A stretch of DNA of 64,000 bases from Sulfitobacter sp. SK012. Lineage in GTDB: Bacteria > Pseudomonadota > Alphaproteobacteria > Rhodobacterales > Rhodobacteraceae. Below the pieces are notes generated by a model, which saw nothing but the letters and a program-made list of their open reading frames with translations, was not told where the DNA came from and made no database searches. Below, piece after piece: positions 8,714-18,332 of the stretch (position 1 is its first letter; each line of letters starts with the position of its first letter). The stretch covers positions 4,650,001-4,714,000 of the forward strand of contig NZ_CP025804.1 in NCBI RefSeq assembly GCF_003352085.1, written 5' to 3'. The translations under genes were made by a program, and so were the position numbers.

Positions 8714-11593
8714 GTGTCCCTTTTCATTATCGTTGCCCTGCCATTCTTTGGAGCGTTGCTTCCGGGTATCATGAATTCCGCTGGTCGATCCGCCTGCGCT
8801 GGCGTGACGTTCACTGTCTCGCTTGCAGCGTTTATCGGTCTGCTGACGAACCTGCCGACGGTGCTGGCTGGCGAGGTGGTGATGGCGCGGGTCGATTGGA
8901 TGCCGATCTTAGGCCTGAATTTTACCTTGATGCTAGATGGGTTGGGCTTTTTCTTTGCCCTGTTGATCCTTGGGATCGGGCTACTGATCATCGCTTATGC
9001 GCGGAATTACCTTAGCCGTGACGACAATATGGGCCAGTTTTTTACCTACCTGCTGCTTTTTCAAGGCGCGATGGTTGGGATCGTTCTGAGCGACAACATC
9101 CTTTTGCTTTTGGTTTTCTGGGAACTCACATCGCTCTCGTCCTTCTTGTTGATTGGGTATTGGAAACATCTGCCGGAGGGTCGGCAAGGCGCGCGGATGG
9201 CCTTGACGGTAACCGGCATGGGTGGCCTCGCGATGATCGGTGGCATGCTGATTTTGGGACAGATCGTCGGCAGCTATGACCTGAGCGTCATTCTCCAGCA
9301 TCGCGAATTGATCCAGGCGGACCCGCTTTATGTACCCGCACTGATCTTGATCTTGCTGGGCTGTTTTACCAAGTCGGCGCAGTTCCCGTTTCACTTTTGG
9401 CTACCGCACGCGATGGCCGCACCCACCCCTGTTTCCGCCTACCTGCACTCGGCGACGATGGTAAAAGCTGGCATCTTCTTGATGGCGCGGATGTGGCCAG
9501 TGCTTTCAGGTACACCTGAATGGTTCATGATCGTCACAACGGCCGGGCTTGTGACCATGATTCTGGGCGCGGTTATTGCGCTCTTTAAGCACGACCTGAA
9601 GGCGCTTTTGGCTTTCTCAACGGTCAGCCATTTGGGTCTAATCACCATGTTACTTGGGACCGGCACCGCCTTTGGTGCCATGGCGGCGGTGTTTCACATC
9701 CTCAACCACGCGACCTTTAAGGCCGCGCTGTTTATGTCCGCTGGAATCATTGATCACGAGGCGCACACCCGCGACATCCGACGCCTAGGTGGTTTGCGAA
9801 AACTGATGCCGGTCACGTTCGTGATCGCGTGTCTGGCCGCCCTGTCGATGGCAGGCATTCCGCTCCTTAATGGGTTTCTCTCAAAAGAGATGATGCTGGA
9901 GGAAGCCAACCATACAGTGCTCTTCGGTTGGCCATTGCTAGTACCGGTTATGGCAACGGCTGGATCGATCTTTTCTGCAGCCTATTGTTTCCGTTTGATC
10001 GGCCATGTTTTCCTTGGCCCAGTGCGCGACGACTATCCAGCCAAGCCGCATGATCCGGGCGTCGGCCTATGGCTACCGCCAGGTATTCTGGTGGTCTTAG
10101 TTGTTGTGATTGGCGTCGCACCATTCGTAGCGGAGCCCTTCGTGAAAATGGTCACCGCCTCCGTATTAGGTGGTGAGGTCCCGGTACCAAATGCTCATTT
10201 CAAGATTTGGCACGGGTTTGTTCCAGCACTCTATATGTCGATCATTGCAACGGTTGGTGGCCTGATGATGTTGATGATTTTCAATCCAACATTGCGGTTT
10301 TGGGATGCAACGCCCCGGCCCGAAGCTAAAACGATTTTTGACGTCATCATCGGGGTCTCCGTGCGGTTGGCAAAGGGGGTGATACTTCCATTGCACAACG
10401 GCTCATTTTCCCGTTACGCGGCTATCGGATCAGTTACGATTATTGCCCTTGGCCTGCACGCATGGATGTCTGGCACGGTCGGGCCACAAACCCGCACAAT
10501 GCAGGCCGCTGGTCCTGTCGAAATTGCTGGTTGGGCAATGCTGGTGGCTGCAACCGCTGGACTTGTTCTAATGCACCGGAGCCGCTTTTTGTCGCTTATC
10601 CTCATTGGCATTGTCGGGCTTATGGTCTCAATCGGCTTTGTCTTCTTCAGCGCGCCCGATTTGGCCATGACGCAATTCACCGTTGAGGTTGTGACGATCA
10701 TCCTGCTCTTGCTCGCGCTTAACTTTTTGCCAAACCGTACACCGGTAGAAAGTTCAGTTCTGCGCCGGGTACGTGATGCGGCTATCGGGGTTGCAGGCGG
10801 CCTTGCAACATTTGCACTGGCTTACCACTATCTTCTGCGTGATGCGGTCAGCTCGCCCATCTCGGAATTCCATTTGGCCAACTCCTATAAAGGTGGCGGC
10901 GGGACCAATGTGGTCAACGTGATCCTCGTCGACTTCCGTGGATTTGACACCTACGGCGAAATCATCGTTTTGGGGATCGCCGCTTTGCTGATCTACGCCC
11001 TGACAGAGACCTTATTGGGCGGGCCTGTGCGTGCCAGGTTGCTGAACCGTAAACCCGACCAACCACGTGCTGGCGACATGCATCCTATGATGATGGTCGT
11101 GCTGACACGGGTTATAATGCCAGTGGTGCTTCTGGTTGGCTTCTACATCTTTTGGCGCGGTCATAACGAGCCCGGTGGCGGGTTTATTGCAGGGTTGATC
11201 GTATCAATCGCCGTGGTGATGCAATATATGGCCAGCGGATTCTCGTGGGCCTCCGCGCGCCTGAAATATCCATATCATGGGGTCATCGGCGCAGGCGTGT
11301 TGATTGCAGGTGCCACGGGTATCGGCTCTTGGTTTGTGGGTAAACCTTTCCTCACATCAGATTTCACGTATGTGCGCATCCCACCTTTCGAGAAATTCGA
11401 ACTCGCGACCGCAGCGCTCTTTGATCTTGGCGTTTTCCTTGCGGTGGTTGGTGCCGTTATGCTGTCGCTCGAGAGCTTCTCGCGCCTTGCACGGCGCGCA
11501 CATGTACCAGACAGCGATCATCCCATGGATATCGATCCATCCCGAGATGATCCGCCTGCTGACCCCGCCGCATCCGTAAAGGAGGGCGTGTGA
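8714..11593 (+). CDS. mrpA: Monovalent cation/H+ antiporter subunit A with fused MrpB domain
   Basis: 959 residues starting at GTG behind an AGGAG site. This is the large proton-translocating subunit of the Mrp (Mnh/Pha) antiporter, related to NuoL. NuoL-like features are FWELTSLSSFLLIG, KSAQFPFHFWLPHAM with the antiporter Lys, and LKALLAFSTVSHLG. The C-terminal part, from about residue 795 (MMMVVLTRVIMPVVLLVG and EPGGGFIAGL), is an MnhB domain fused to MrpA, so the operon needs no separate mrpB. It is the first gene of mrpACDEFG, which exports Na+ or K+ in exchange for protons and supports pH and salt homeostasis. Confidence 0.95.
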   Translation: MSLFIIVALPFFGALLPGIMNSAGRSACAGVTFTVSLAAFIGLLTNLPTVLAGEVVMARVDWMPILGLNFTLMLDGLGFFFALLILGIGLLIIAYARNYLSRDDNMGQFFTYLLLFQGAMVGIVLSDNILLLLVFWELTSLSSFLLIGYWKHLPEGRQGARMALTVTGMGGLAMIGGMLILGQIVGSYDLSVILQHRELIQADPLYVPALILILLGCFTKSAQFPFHFWLPHAMAAPTPVSAYLHSATMVKAGIFLMARMWPVLSGTPEWFMIVTTAGLVTMILGAVIALFKHDLKALLAFSTVSHLGLITMLLGTGTAFGAMAAVFHILNHATFKAALFMSAGIIDHEAHTRDIRRLGGLRKLMPVTFVIACLAALSMAGIPLLNGFLSKEMMLEEANHTVLFGWPLLVPVMATAGSIFSAAYCFRLIGHVFLGPVRDDYPAKPHDPGVGLWLPPGILVVLVVVIGVAPFVAEPFVKMVTASVLGGEVPVPNAHFKIWHGFVPALYMSIIATVGGLMMLMIFNPTLRFWDATPRPEAKTIFDVIIGVSVRLAKGVILPLHNGSFSRYAAIGSVTIIALGLHAWMSGTVGPQTRTMQAAGPVEIAGWAMLVAATAGLVLMHRSRFLSLILIGIVGLMVSIGFVFFSAPDLAMTQFTVEVVTIILLLLALNFLPNRTPVESSVLRRVRDAAIGVAGGLATFALAYHYLLRDAVSSPISEFHLANSYKGGGGTNVVNVILVDFRGFDTYGEIIVLGIAALLIYALTETLLGGPVRARLLNRKPDQPRAGDMHPMMMVVLTRVIMPVVLLVGFYIFWRGHNEPGGGFIAGLIVSIAVVMQYMASGFSWASARLKYPYHGVIGAGVLIAGATGIGSWFVGKPFLTSDFTYVRIPPFEKFELATAALFDLGVFLAVVGAVMLSLESFSRLARRAHVPDSDHPMDIDPSRDDPPADPAASVKEGV

Positions 11594-11594
11594 T

Positions 11595-11951
11595 ATGGAA
11601 ATGCTCGTTGCTTCAGCCATTGGGATCATGACCGCTGGCGGTATCTATCTAACGCTCCGCTTGCGGACGTTCCCAGTTATTATGGGTATCTCGCTGCTGA
11701 CCTATGCGGTGAACGTGTTTTTATTCGCCTCAGGCCGGTTAACGATCGGAGCCCCACCAATTTTGCGCGATGGGGTCGACGTTTATACTGATCCTTTGCC
11801 ACAAGCACTGGTTCTGACAGCTATCGTCATTTCGTTTGGGATGACGGCGGTTGTCGTGATGATCGGTCTTGGTGCCTATCTTGGCTCTGATGACGACCAT
11901 GTGGATGACCAACCCGTCGACATTGATGGTGAAACGGAGGGCAATTCATGA
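11595..11951 (+). CDS. mrpC: Mrp antiporter subunit C
   Basis: 118 residues, NuoK-like, with three predicted membrane helices (the first around residues 3-22). The blocks YLTLRLRTFPVIMGISLL and DPLPQALVLTAIVISFGMTAV are characteristic of MnhC/MrpC. It begins one base after the mrpA stop codon, and its stop overlaps mrpD. The C-terminal tail is acidic. It forms part of the membrane core of the hetero-oligomeric antiporter. Confidence 0.95.
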   Translation: MEMLVASAIGIMTAGGIYLTLRLRTFPVIMGISLLTYAVNVFLFASGRLTIGAPPILRDGVDVYTDPLPQALVLTAIVISFGMTAVVVMIGLGAYLGSDDDHVDDQPVDIDGETEGNS

Positions 11952-13492
11952 CACATTGGATTATCGCGCCTATCGTTTTGCCAGCCTTGCTAGCGCCCTT
12001 TATCGTTCTGGCCGCGCGTTATCATATAGGCATCCAACGGGTGTTTTCCGTGACTGGCGTCCTTGCGCTGATCACCATCGCAGCGGGGCTCGCTTGGCAA
12101 GCTTCTGATGGCACGATCACGCTGTATCAGCTGAGTGATTGGGCAGCGCCTTTTGGTATTGTTCTGGTCGCGGACCGGCTGTCGACGATGATGGTTCTGT
12201 TGACGGCGGTTCTTGCACTGTTCGTTTTGCTCTATGCCATTGGATCAGGTTGGGACGATCGGGGCCGACATTTCCATGCGCTATTCCAGTTCCAGCTGAT
12301 GGGGATTATGGGCGCGTTTCTGACGGGCGACCTCTTTAACCTCTTTGTCTTTTTCGAAGTTCTCTTGATCGCCTCTTACGGTCTGATGATCCATGCAGGT
12401 GGCGATGCGCGGTTGCGCGCCGGCGTACAATACGTGCTCTTTAATCTTATCGGCTCGACCCTGTTCCTTTTCGCGCTTGGGTCGATCTATGCCGAAACTG
12501 GCACGCTCAACATGGCCGATCTTGCAGAGCGCGTTGCGCTGATCAGTCCAGATGAGACTGTCGGAATACGTATCGCCGCAGTTCTTTTGCTGCTGGTATT
12601 TGCGATCAAAGCTGCGGTTGTACCGCTGCATTTCTGGCTGCCGTCCAGCTACGCCGAAGCGCCTGCGCCTGTTGCAGCCCTTTTTGCCATCATGACAAAG
12701 GTGGGCGCCTATGCGATCATCCGCGTTTACACCATGATTTTCCCGCCCGACCTTGAAGCAACGGCTGGGCTCTTTGGTCTTTGGCTTTTGCCCGCGGCTC
12801 TGGTGTCGCTTGCCATCGGCATGATCGGTGTTTTGGCCGCCAAGCGTCTGGATCGGCTCGTCGCGTTTTCTGTTATCGGTTCAATGGGCATGGTGATGAT
12901 CTCTATCGCGCTCTTTACCCCGGAAGGGATTGCCGCGGCACTCTATTACATCGTGCATTCGACGCTGGCAGGTGCGGTACTGTTCTTAATCTCTGATCTG
13001 GTCCGGACCGGGCGCACCGATCTGGAAATCACGCCCCAACCGACTATTGCAGGCGCCCCACTCACCGCCGGGCTGTTTTTCGTTGGTGCGATTGCGATGG
13101 CTGGATTGCCACCTTTGTCAGGATTTCTAGGTAAGCTGCTGGTGCTCAATGCATCGTATGATTCAGATCTTATGGTCTGGATTTGGATTGTCGTTCTAAG
13201 CTCAAGCCTGATCAGCATTCTAGGTTTTGCGCGCGCAGGGTCCGTGCTGTTCTGGAAATCAACCAGCGTACCGCCAACCGATGAAACTTCTGCGCTGCCC
13301 CACCCCGCAGCGCTGTCTTATGTGGCTGTTGGCGGGCTGATCTCGCTGTTAATTGCACATACTGTTTTTGCAGGACAGGTGCATGGCTATACGACAACTA
13401 TGGCCGCACAGCTTTTTGCACCTGAACCTTACAAGGCTATGGTTCTAGATACAGCTGGCAAGCTTAGCAAACCCTCCAAGGAGGAGCATTGA
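11948..13492 (+). CDS. mrpD: Mrp antiporter subunit D
   Basis: 514 residues, NuoM/NuoN-like, with about 14 membrane segments. Conserved features include TGDLFNLFVFFEVLLIASY with the membrane-buried Glu, KAAVVPLHFWLPSSYAEAP with the proton-path Lys, and MAGLPPLSGFLGK. An ATGA-type overlap with mrpC couples translation. Together with MrpA it provides the ion-translocating antiporter-like channels. Confidence 0.95.
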   Translation: MTHWIIAPIVLPALLAPFIVLAARYHIGIQRVFSVTGVLALITIAAGLAWQASDGTITLYQLSDWAAPFGIVLVADRLSTMMVLLTAVLALFVLLYAIGSGWDDRGRHFHALFQFQLMGIMGAFLTGDLFNLFVFFEVLLIASYGLMIHAGGDARLRAGVQYVLFNLIGSTLFLFALGSIYAETGTLNMADLAERVALISPDETVGIRIAAVLLLLVFAIKAAVVPLHFWLPSSYAEAPAPVAALFAIMTKVGAYAIIRVYTMIFPPDLEATAGLFGLWLLPAALVSLAIGMIGVLAAKRLDRLVAFSVIGSMGMVMISIALFTPEGIAAALYYIVHSTLAGAVLFLISDLVRTGRTDLEITPQPTIAGAPLTAGLFFVGAIAMAGLPPLSGFLGKLLVLNASYDSDLMVWIWIVVLSSSLISILGFARAGSVLFWKSTSVPPTDETSALPHPAALSYVAVGGLISLLIAHTVFAGQVHGYTTTMAAQLFAPEPYKAMVLDTAGKLSKPSKEEH

Positions 13493-13493
13493 T

Positions 13494-13994
13494 ATGGCAC
13501 GTGTAATCCGTTGGCTACTGCCTCACCCAATACTGACGCTGCTTTTGGTTGTTGTTTGGGTAATACTTCAAAATGAAGTCTCTGCCGGGATGGTTGTATT
13601 TGGGGTTTTCTTGGGCATCGTTATCCCCCGCGTGACATCCGTTTGGTGGCCGGAAACCCCAACAGGTTTTCACCTGAGCAAAATGGTCAGCTACGGCTGT
13701 ATTGTGATCTGGGATATCATAGTCGCCAATATACAAGTTGCCTGGATCGTCCTGACCGTCCCCAATTCAAAGCTAAGGCCCGCTTGGATCATAGTTCCGC
13801 TTGAATTGCGACAACCCGAGGCGATTACGATGCTTGCAGGCACCATCACGCTGACGCCGGGGACAGTGTCCGCTGATTTGTCCAGCGAAGGTAACAGCTT
13901 GTTGGTCCATGTTCTGCATACCGATGATCCTGATGCTGTTCGCGATGATATCATGACACGCTACCAAAGCCGGCTGAAGGAGATTTTCTCATGA
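13494..13994 (+). CDS. mrpE: Mrp antiporter subunit E
   Basis: 166 residues with two or three N-terminal membrane helices and a small cytoplasmic C-terminal domain. The MnhE signature LAGTITLTPGTVSADLS is near residue 118 and is followed by the VHVLHTDD segment. An AAGGAGG ribosome binding site overlaps the mrpD end, and the stop overlaps mrpF. It is an assembly/structural subunit of the antiporter. Confidence 0.94.
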   Translation: MARVIRWLLPHPILTLLLVVVWVILQNEVSAGMVVFGVFLGIVIPRVTSVWWPETPTGFHLSKMVSYGCIVIWDIIVANIQVAWIVLTVPNSKLRPAWIIVPLELRQPEAITMLAGTITLTPGTVSADLSSEGNSLLVHVLHTDDPDAVRDDIMTRYQSRLKEIFS

Positions 13995-14278
13995 CAACAG
14001 CTTTGTGGGTTATGGATACTGCACTCATCATCGCCTTTGTAACGCTGGCCCTTGGCCAAGCGCTCTCAATGGTAAGGCTGGTGCTCGGACCGACTATCGG
14101 GGACCGGATTTTGGCACTTGATACGATGGTCATCAATGCCTTGGGCTTTGTGGTCCTTCTGGGTATTCATCAAGGCATTCAAATTTACTTTGAAGTCGCC
14201 TTGTTGATTGCCATGTTGGGGTTTGTGTCCACCGTGGCGTTGGCGCGCTTCATTCTACGGGGGGACATCATCGAATGA
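13991..14278 (+). CDS. mrpF: Mrp antiporter subunit F
   Basis: 95 residues with three predicted helices. The MnhF signature VLGPTIGDRILALDTM lies at about residues 33-48, and the conserved ARFI(L)RGD end is present. ATGA overlaps on both sides (mrpE and mrpG) indicate tight translational coupling in the operon. Confidence 0.94.
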   Translation: MTTALWVMDTALIIAFVTLALGQALSMVRLVLGPTIGDRILALDTMVINALGFVVLLGIHQGIQIYFEVALLIAMLGFVSTVALARFILRGDIIE

Positions 14279-14664
14279 CCGCTGAAATTATCGGAACATA
14301 TGCCACTGCCATTTGTTTGCTGATTGGGTCAGGCTTTGTGATCGTCGGTGTTATTGGACTTCTGAAATTCAACGACCCAATGACACGTTTGCATGCGCCT
14401 ACCAAGGTTGGCACGATTGGGATCGGCATGTTGCTGTTAGCCTCCATGATCCATACATTCACATTGGGCGAAACATCCTTCCACGAGCTGTTGATCATGG
14501 CGTTTCTATTTGTAACGGCACCTGTTTCGGCAAACTTTATCGCCAAGGTCAACATCCACCGTCGGTCTTGCGAAACGCCGCCCTCACCGCCGCTCGACGA
14601 TATGTGGTCGACACTGAACACGCCCGAAGAGGATCAAGAGATCGAAGGCGTGCCGGACCTCTAG
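14275..14664 (+). CDS. mrpG: Mrp antiporter subunit G, last gene of the mrp operon
   Basis: 129 residues. The MnhG/PhaG domain has three helices, with GVIGLLKFNDPMTRLHAPTK and MAFLFVTAPVSA as the recognisable blocks. The acidic, proline-rich tail after about residue 95 is longer than in minimal MrpG proteins and looks cytoplasmic. It closes the six-gene unit, and a 100-bp gap without a clear terminator follows. Confidence 0.93.
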   Translation: MTAEIIGTYATAICLLIGSGFVIVGVIGLLKFNDPMTRLHAPTKVGTIGIGMLLLASMIHTFTLGETSFHELLIMAFLFVTAPVSANFIAKVNIHRRSCETPPSPPLDDMWSTLNTPEEDQEIEGVPDL

Positions 14665-14767
14665 GTATCCTAAAGATGTCAGTGTCGCGTGGTTCTCTTA
14701 CCGCAGAGAGAAGTCTGATGAGCCGTCGCAGTCAAAATAATCACACAATCCAATTGTCAGGCCAGTC

Positions 14768-15937
14768 ATGGGCATGACGCCAACCCGACAATGGCTTGTG
14801 CTGGTGGGGCTAGCGCTTGGTGTGACCGTGACAAACGGGTTTGCACGGTTTGCCTATAGTCTGCTGTTGCCAGCGATGCAGTCCGAGATGGGCTGGAGCT
14901 ATGCACAGGCGGGCTGGTTGAACACTGCGAATGCTCTTGGTTACATTGGAGGTGCAGCGCTAACGATGGCCTTTATACGGCATATCTCGCCTTCCAGCTT
15001 GTTTGCCTTTGGCTTGATCACAACGACAATTTCGCTTCTAGCAACTGGCATGAATGATGCCCTTTGGTGGCAGTCACTTTGGCGCATTTTTGCTGGCGTT
15101 TGTGGCGCGATGTCCTTTGCCACAGCAGGTGCATTGACTGCTGGTCTGTTCCAAAATGATCCGCGCCGAAACGCGCTCGCCATCGCGATATTGTTCGGAG
15201 TAGGCGGGGGATTAGGCATCGTATTGGCCGGATCGGCATTACCATTGATGCTGGATGCTTACGGCCCAGCGGCCTGGCCAATCGGCTGGGTTATAATCGG
15301 AATGATTAGCCTCATTTTCTTGCCCGTAGGCCTATGGTCAGCCACACAACTGCGCACGGCCCCCTTGCTGCTCTCTCTTGCTCGACCCTTGCCAGTACGC
15401 AGGATGTTACCAGAATTTGCTGGATATGCAGGGTTTGGGCTTGGGTACATTGTGTATCTAACCTTTCTGTCTGCTTGGATGACGGAACAGGACGCAGGCG
15501 CTCCGTTCATAGCCATGATCTGGGTTCTACTTGGCCTGAGTATCTGCTTTTCACCATTTGTCTGGCGGCGCGTCCTTGCGCGCCATGCCTCGGGCCTGCC
15601 GCTTTCGTTGATCTTGGTAGGGATCGCCGTAGGGTCCGCTTTGCCCGTGCTGGCACCCGGAAGCCTGACATCAATAGTCTCAGCGGTCGTGTTCGGATTA
15701 AGTGTGTTTATGGCACCCAGCGCCGTTACAAACTTCACCCGCAAAAACCTCCCGGCCGAAAGTTGGGGACACGCGATCAGCCTGTTTACTGTCGTGTTCG
15801 CGGTGGCCCAAACCCTCGGGCCGATTGGAGCCGGCCTGCTCGGCGACTTCTTTGGAAATATCGGCTTCAGCCTACTGGCTGCCGCTGGGCTGCTTTTGAT
15901 CGGCGCTGTCATAGCGTCTTTTCAAAAACCGCTGTGA
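14768..15937 (+). CDS. MFS transporter, YbfB/YjiJ type
   Basis: 389 residues with about 12 hydrophobic segments. The N-terminal block NGFARFAYSLLLP, then GWSYAQAGWLNTANALGY, is typical of the YbfB/YjiJ branch of the major facilitator superfamily, whose substrates are mostly unknown. The start ATG 14768 has only a weak CAGG site; ATG 14774 is an alternative. It is on the same strand as mrpG, 103 bp downstream, but the functional relation is doubtful. Confidence 0.82.
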   Translation: MGMTPTRQWLVLVGLALGVTVTNGFARFAYSLLLPAMQSEMGWSYAQAGWLNTANALGYIGGAALTMAFIRHISPSSLFAFGLITTTISLLATGMNDALWWQSLWRIFAGVCGAMSFATAGALTAGLFQNDPRRNALAIAILFGVGGGLGIVLAGSALPLMLDAYGPAAWPIGWVIIGMISLIFLPVGLWSATQLRTAPLLLSLARPLPVRRMLPEFAGYAGFGLGYIVYLTFLSAWMTEQDAGAPFIAMIWVLLGLSICFSPFVWRRVLARHASGLPLSLILVGIAVGSALPVLAPGSLTSIVSAVVFGLSVFMAPSAVTNFTRKNLPAESWGHAISLFTVVFAVAQTLGPIGAGLLGDFFGNIGFSLLAAAGLLLIGAVIASFQKPL

Positions 15938-16037
15938 ACGCGATGTGGGCTCCGCCTCAAGGGCTTTCGAAACCGGCGCCAAGCCTACCAAATTATACTC
16001 GGCAACAATGGCCTGCTGCTGGGACATCATGAACCAG

Positions 16038-16769
16038 CTAAATAACGGCGTTTCCTTCCAGAGACTGTTTGAAATGGTCCTTCGGCAACAATCGAAACCG
16101 AATTTCAGAGACTTCGGCGGCTACGAGTCGGTCGCATCTAAACGCACGAGGCGCTTCCCGAAGATGATCAAAAGCCATTACGTACCACACAGGGTAATTT
16201 AGGAGCAGATAGTGCGGCTCGATCTTCCGCCTTGAAGCTTCACCGGCTTCGTTTTCGTAGTGGATCGTCAAAGCGCGTTGATCCAAAAATGCCTGATGCA
16301 GGGCCTGAACCGCTCTAGTGTTGGTCGTGACGACAGACCTTTGGACATACGTTGATGCCGTGCTTCCTATTAATACTCTGGACTTCAATCCGCTCACTTT
16401 GTGGCGTTTGTCAGAAGAGAATGATGCAATCAATTGACGTCTGACTGATCCAAGGTTTGCTAGAAACATTGGTGACTTCATCTGCTCTGCAACTGCGAGA
16501 CTTATGAGCAGGTCTACAGCCTCAGGGTAGCTCAAATTCAGACGCCCCACACCCCAATTTCGATCAAGTCGGACCCCTCCTCCGCGACCGCGATCGGCAT
16601 CGATGGGCATTCCTTGATCACGCATCAATTGCAGGTCACGTGCGATGGTCCGTTCGCTGACGTCGTGCAAATCTGCGAGTATTTTGATGGTGCACAACTC
16701 TTCTTGTTTTAGCTGAGTGGCCAACAATTCAAGCCGCCTCAGCCTATCTGATGAATTTGCGCGTGCCAT
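16038..16769 (-). CDS. HTH/WYL-domain transcriptional regulator (YafY/DeoR-like)
   Basis: 243 residues. The N-terminal winged HTH covers about residues 8-65 (ILADLHDVSERTIARDLQLM is its helix-turn-helix). A WYL domain follows, with TIHYENEAGEASRR and PHYLLLNYPVWYVMAFD carrying the W-Y motif and FRCDRLVAAEV in place of the canonical arginine patch. WYL regulators sense ligands or nucleic acids through this domain. There is no clear ribosome binding site before ATG 16769, so translation may be leaderless. A perfect 25-bp palindrome begins 6 bp upstream, which implies autoregulation and control of the divergent small gene. Confidence 0.85.
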   Translation of the reverse strand: MARANSSDRLRRLELLATQLKQEELCTIKILADLHDVSERTIARDLQLMRDQGMPIDADRGRGGGVRLDRNWGVGRLNLSYPEAVDLLISLAVAEQMKSPMFLANLGSVRRQLIASFSSDKRHKVSGLKSRVLIGSTASTYVQRSVVTTNTRAVQALHQAFLDQRALTIHYENEAGEASRRKIEPHYLLLNYPVWYVMAFDHLREAPRAFRCDRLVAAEVSEIRFRLLPKDHFKQSLEGNAVI

Positions 16770-16774
16770 TAGAG

Positions 16775-16799
16775 AAATAAGACATAAAATGTCTTATTT
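16775..16799. promoter_or_regulatory. Perfect palindrome, probable operator of the WYL regulator
   Basis: AAATAAGACAT and ATGTCTTATTT form exact 11-bp arms around an AAA spacer. The site fills the 76-bp gap between divergent starts 16769 (minus) and 16846 (plus) and overlaps a TTGACA -35-like hexamer at 16798-16803 on the plus strand. Binding here would plausibly block both genes. Confidence 0.75.
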
Positions 16800-16845
16800 G
16801 ACAATACATGGGTCAGGACACCAATCAAACCCAAGGAGATTTCTA

Positions 16846-17160
16846 ATGTCACCCGTTACCATTCTAGCCCCGATCAAGCTTGCACAGGGAAAGACTGAAG
16901 CTAACCTGCTTGCTGCTTCAAAAACGTTTCAATTGGATTTCGTCGCTAACGAAGCCGGTGTGCTGCGGCGTGAGTTGGTGCGCAAACCGGACGGTACATA
17001 CTTGGATATTGTCCAGTTCCGCAGCCATGAAGATTATTTGGATGTGGTCAAAAAAGAAATGGAATCGCCGATTTGCGCCGCATTTTTCGCTGTGATGGAT
17101 CTTAGCGACTTCGATCCAGAAGCGGAGATGGACGTCAATTTGTCCCTCGAAACCTACTAA
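16846..17160 (+). CDS. Small uncharacterised protein, ABM-like dimeric barrel fold suspected
   Basis: 104 residues. ATG 16846 is chosen because a strong AAGGAGAT lies 5 bases upstream; the longer frame from 16717 runs through the operator and into the divergent gene. The pattern (TILAPIKLAQGKTEANLL, then VLRRELVRKPDGTYLDIVQF, then EDYLDVVKKE) resembles small antibiotic-biosynthesis-monooxygenase/Dabb-type ferredoxin-like barrels. I cannot name the family with certainty. It is divergent from, and probably controlled by, the WYL regulator. The following 290 bp up to 17450 hold no gene I can support. Confidence 0.7.
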   Translation: MSPVTILAPIKLAQGKTEANLLAASKTFQLDFVANEAGVLRRELVRKPDGTYLDIVQFRSHEDYLDVVKKEMESPICAAFFAVMDLSDFDPEAEMDVNLSLETY

Positions 17161-17450
17161 TGGATACTGGTGGTGGCCCTGTCACATGGGCCACCGACCC
17201 AACTTTTGTAGAGGAATCTAATATCGGTTCGAGCAGACATTCGATCGGCTTCGGCCTATGGGAACTTTGTCCCGTTGTTCTTGAATTCGTGTTAGCGCCC
17301 GTACCGAACTTCTTGCAAGGGTTGCCGCAGGCTGTAGCGATTGCCAGTTTTGGGGTCGCCATTATTTATGCAGCAGTACCTGATGTTCCCTTGCTAGTTT
17401 GAAACGCCCAATTCGCCCTATCTAGCCAAACGAATGCTCCACCAATGCAG

Positions 17451-18260
17451 TCAGATTACAGATGTGCGCGGTGTGTCAGCGATGGCAGAAATAAACGTAG
17501 AAAAGAGCTCGCCTTGCGAACTTATGCGCAATTTTGCGTAGATGTTTCTTCTGTGAATTCTGACGGTTCCGGAGGAAATTCCCAACAGCTTCCCTAGAGC
17601 ATCAGCAGAATGTCCGCGCAAGGTTAGCTCAACGACTTCTCGTTCCCGCGGGGTCAGAACACCTTCGCCAATTTTAAGAAAAGCGCGTTCGATGTTTGTA
17701 TCTGCAGGGGACAATTGATCAGGCGCTTCGATCGCCGTATCGCGCCAATGCCGGCGGCAGGCGGCGTTGATTACGGGCCAAACCGCTTTCAGAGTCTTCA
17801 TTTCCGACTTGCTGAATTTGCGGGTCTTGCGCATCAACGACACGACAATGGTCAAATTTTCATGCACATCGACTAGAAAACCCACCTCTTCAGCCAGACC
17901 CGTACGTGCATAATAGTTGCGAAAATACTCACCTTGATAGAATCGATCAGGCGCAATCTCTTTTAATCGCCAAGGACCCGCTTCAACATCGCCTGTCGCG
18001 GCTAGGTAAAACGGATCAAGCAGGTATGGTCCCTCTTGATAATCGTCCACATGCATCACCCTGCGATCAGGCGAAAAATCATCATAGAGCGCTAGCGGAC
18101 GGGCATTGCCCACGTAACCAAAAACCACTGTGAAGTCGAATTCCACGATGCTTTGTAGCGCCTTAGACAAAATCTCGGGCAGCGTATCGCTTTCGAGGTT
18201 GTCGATGATCTGTGCGGTTTGTGTGTTCCAGCTGATCAAAATTTCCATCCCTTCACTCAT
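17451..18260 (-). CDS. LuxR-family solo transcriptional regulator
   Basis: 269 residues. The C-terminal GerE/LuxR HTH is clear at about residues 200-250 (LTPREREVVELTLRGHSADALGKLL then SSGTVRIHRRNIYAKL in pieces). The N-terminal 190 residues lack the W-Y-D-P-W pattern expected of acyl-homoserine-lactone pockets, so it is probably not a quorum receptor; there is no luxI nearby. It is divergent from the ABC importer starting at 18333 with a 72-bp gap, which suggests it controls that transport operon. ATG 18248 is an alternative start. Related regulators beside polyamine-type transporters are common in roseobacters. Confidence 0.8.
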   Translation of the reverse strand: MSEGMEILISWNTQTAQIIDNLESDTLPEILSKALQSIVEFDFTVVFGYVGNARPLALYDDFSPDRRVMHVDDYQEGPYLLDPFYLAATGDVEAGPWRLKEIAPDRFYQGEYFRNYYARTGLAEEVGFLVDVHENLTIVVSLMRKTRKFSKSEMKTLKAVWPVINAACRRHWRDTAIEAPDQLSPADTNIERAFLKIGEGVLTPREREVVELTLRGHSADALGKLLGISSGTVRIHRRNIYAKLRISSQGELFSTFISAIADTPRTSVI

Positions 18261-18332
18261 CTATAACAAAAAGAATATTTACATAAAGACCTAAAATTTC
18301 CTTGAATAGGCCATCAATGAGATATGCTCTAA

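Noticed and set aside
14715..14740. CTGATGAG followed by CAAAA after mrpG, resembling a hammerhead ribozyme core.
   Set aside because: The required GAAA is absent and the bases between cannot form stem II.
17160..17402. 80-residue plus-strand frame after the small ABM-like gene.
   Set aside because: No ribosome binding site, no family resemblance, and unlikely composition.
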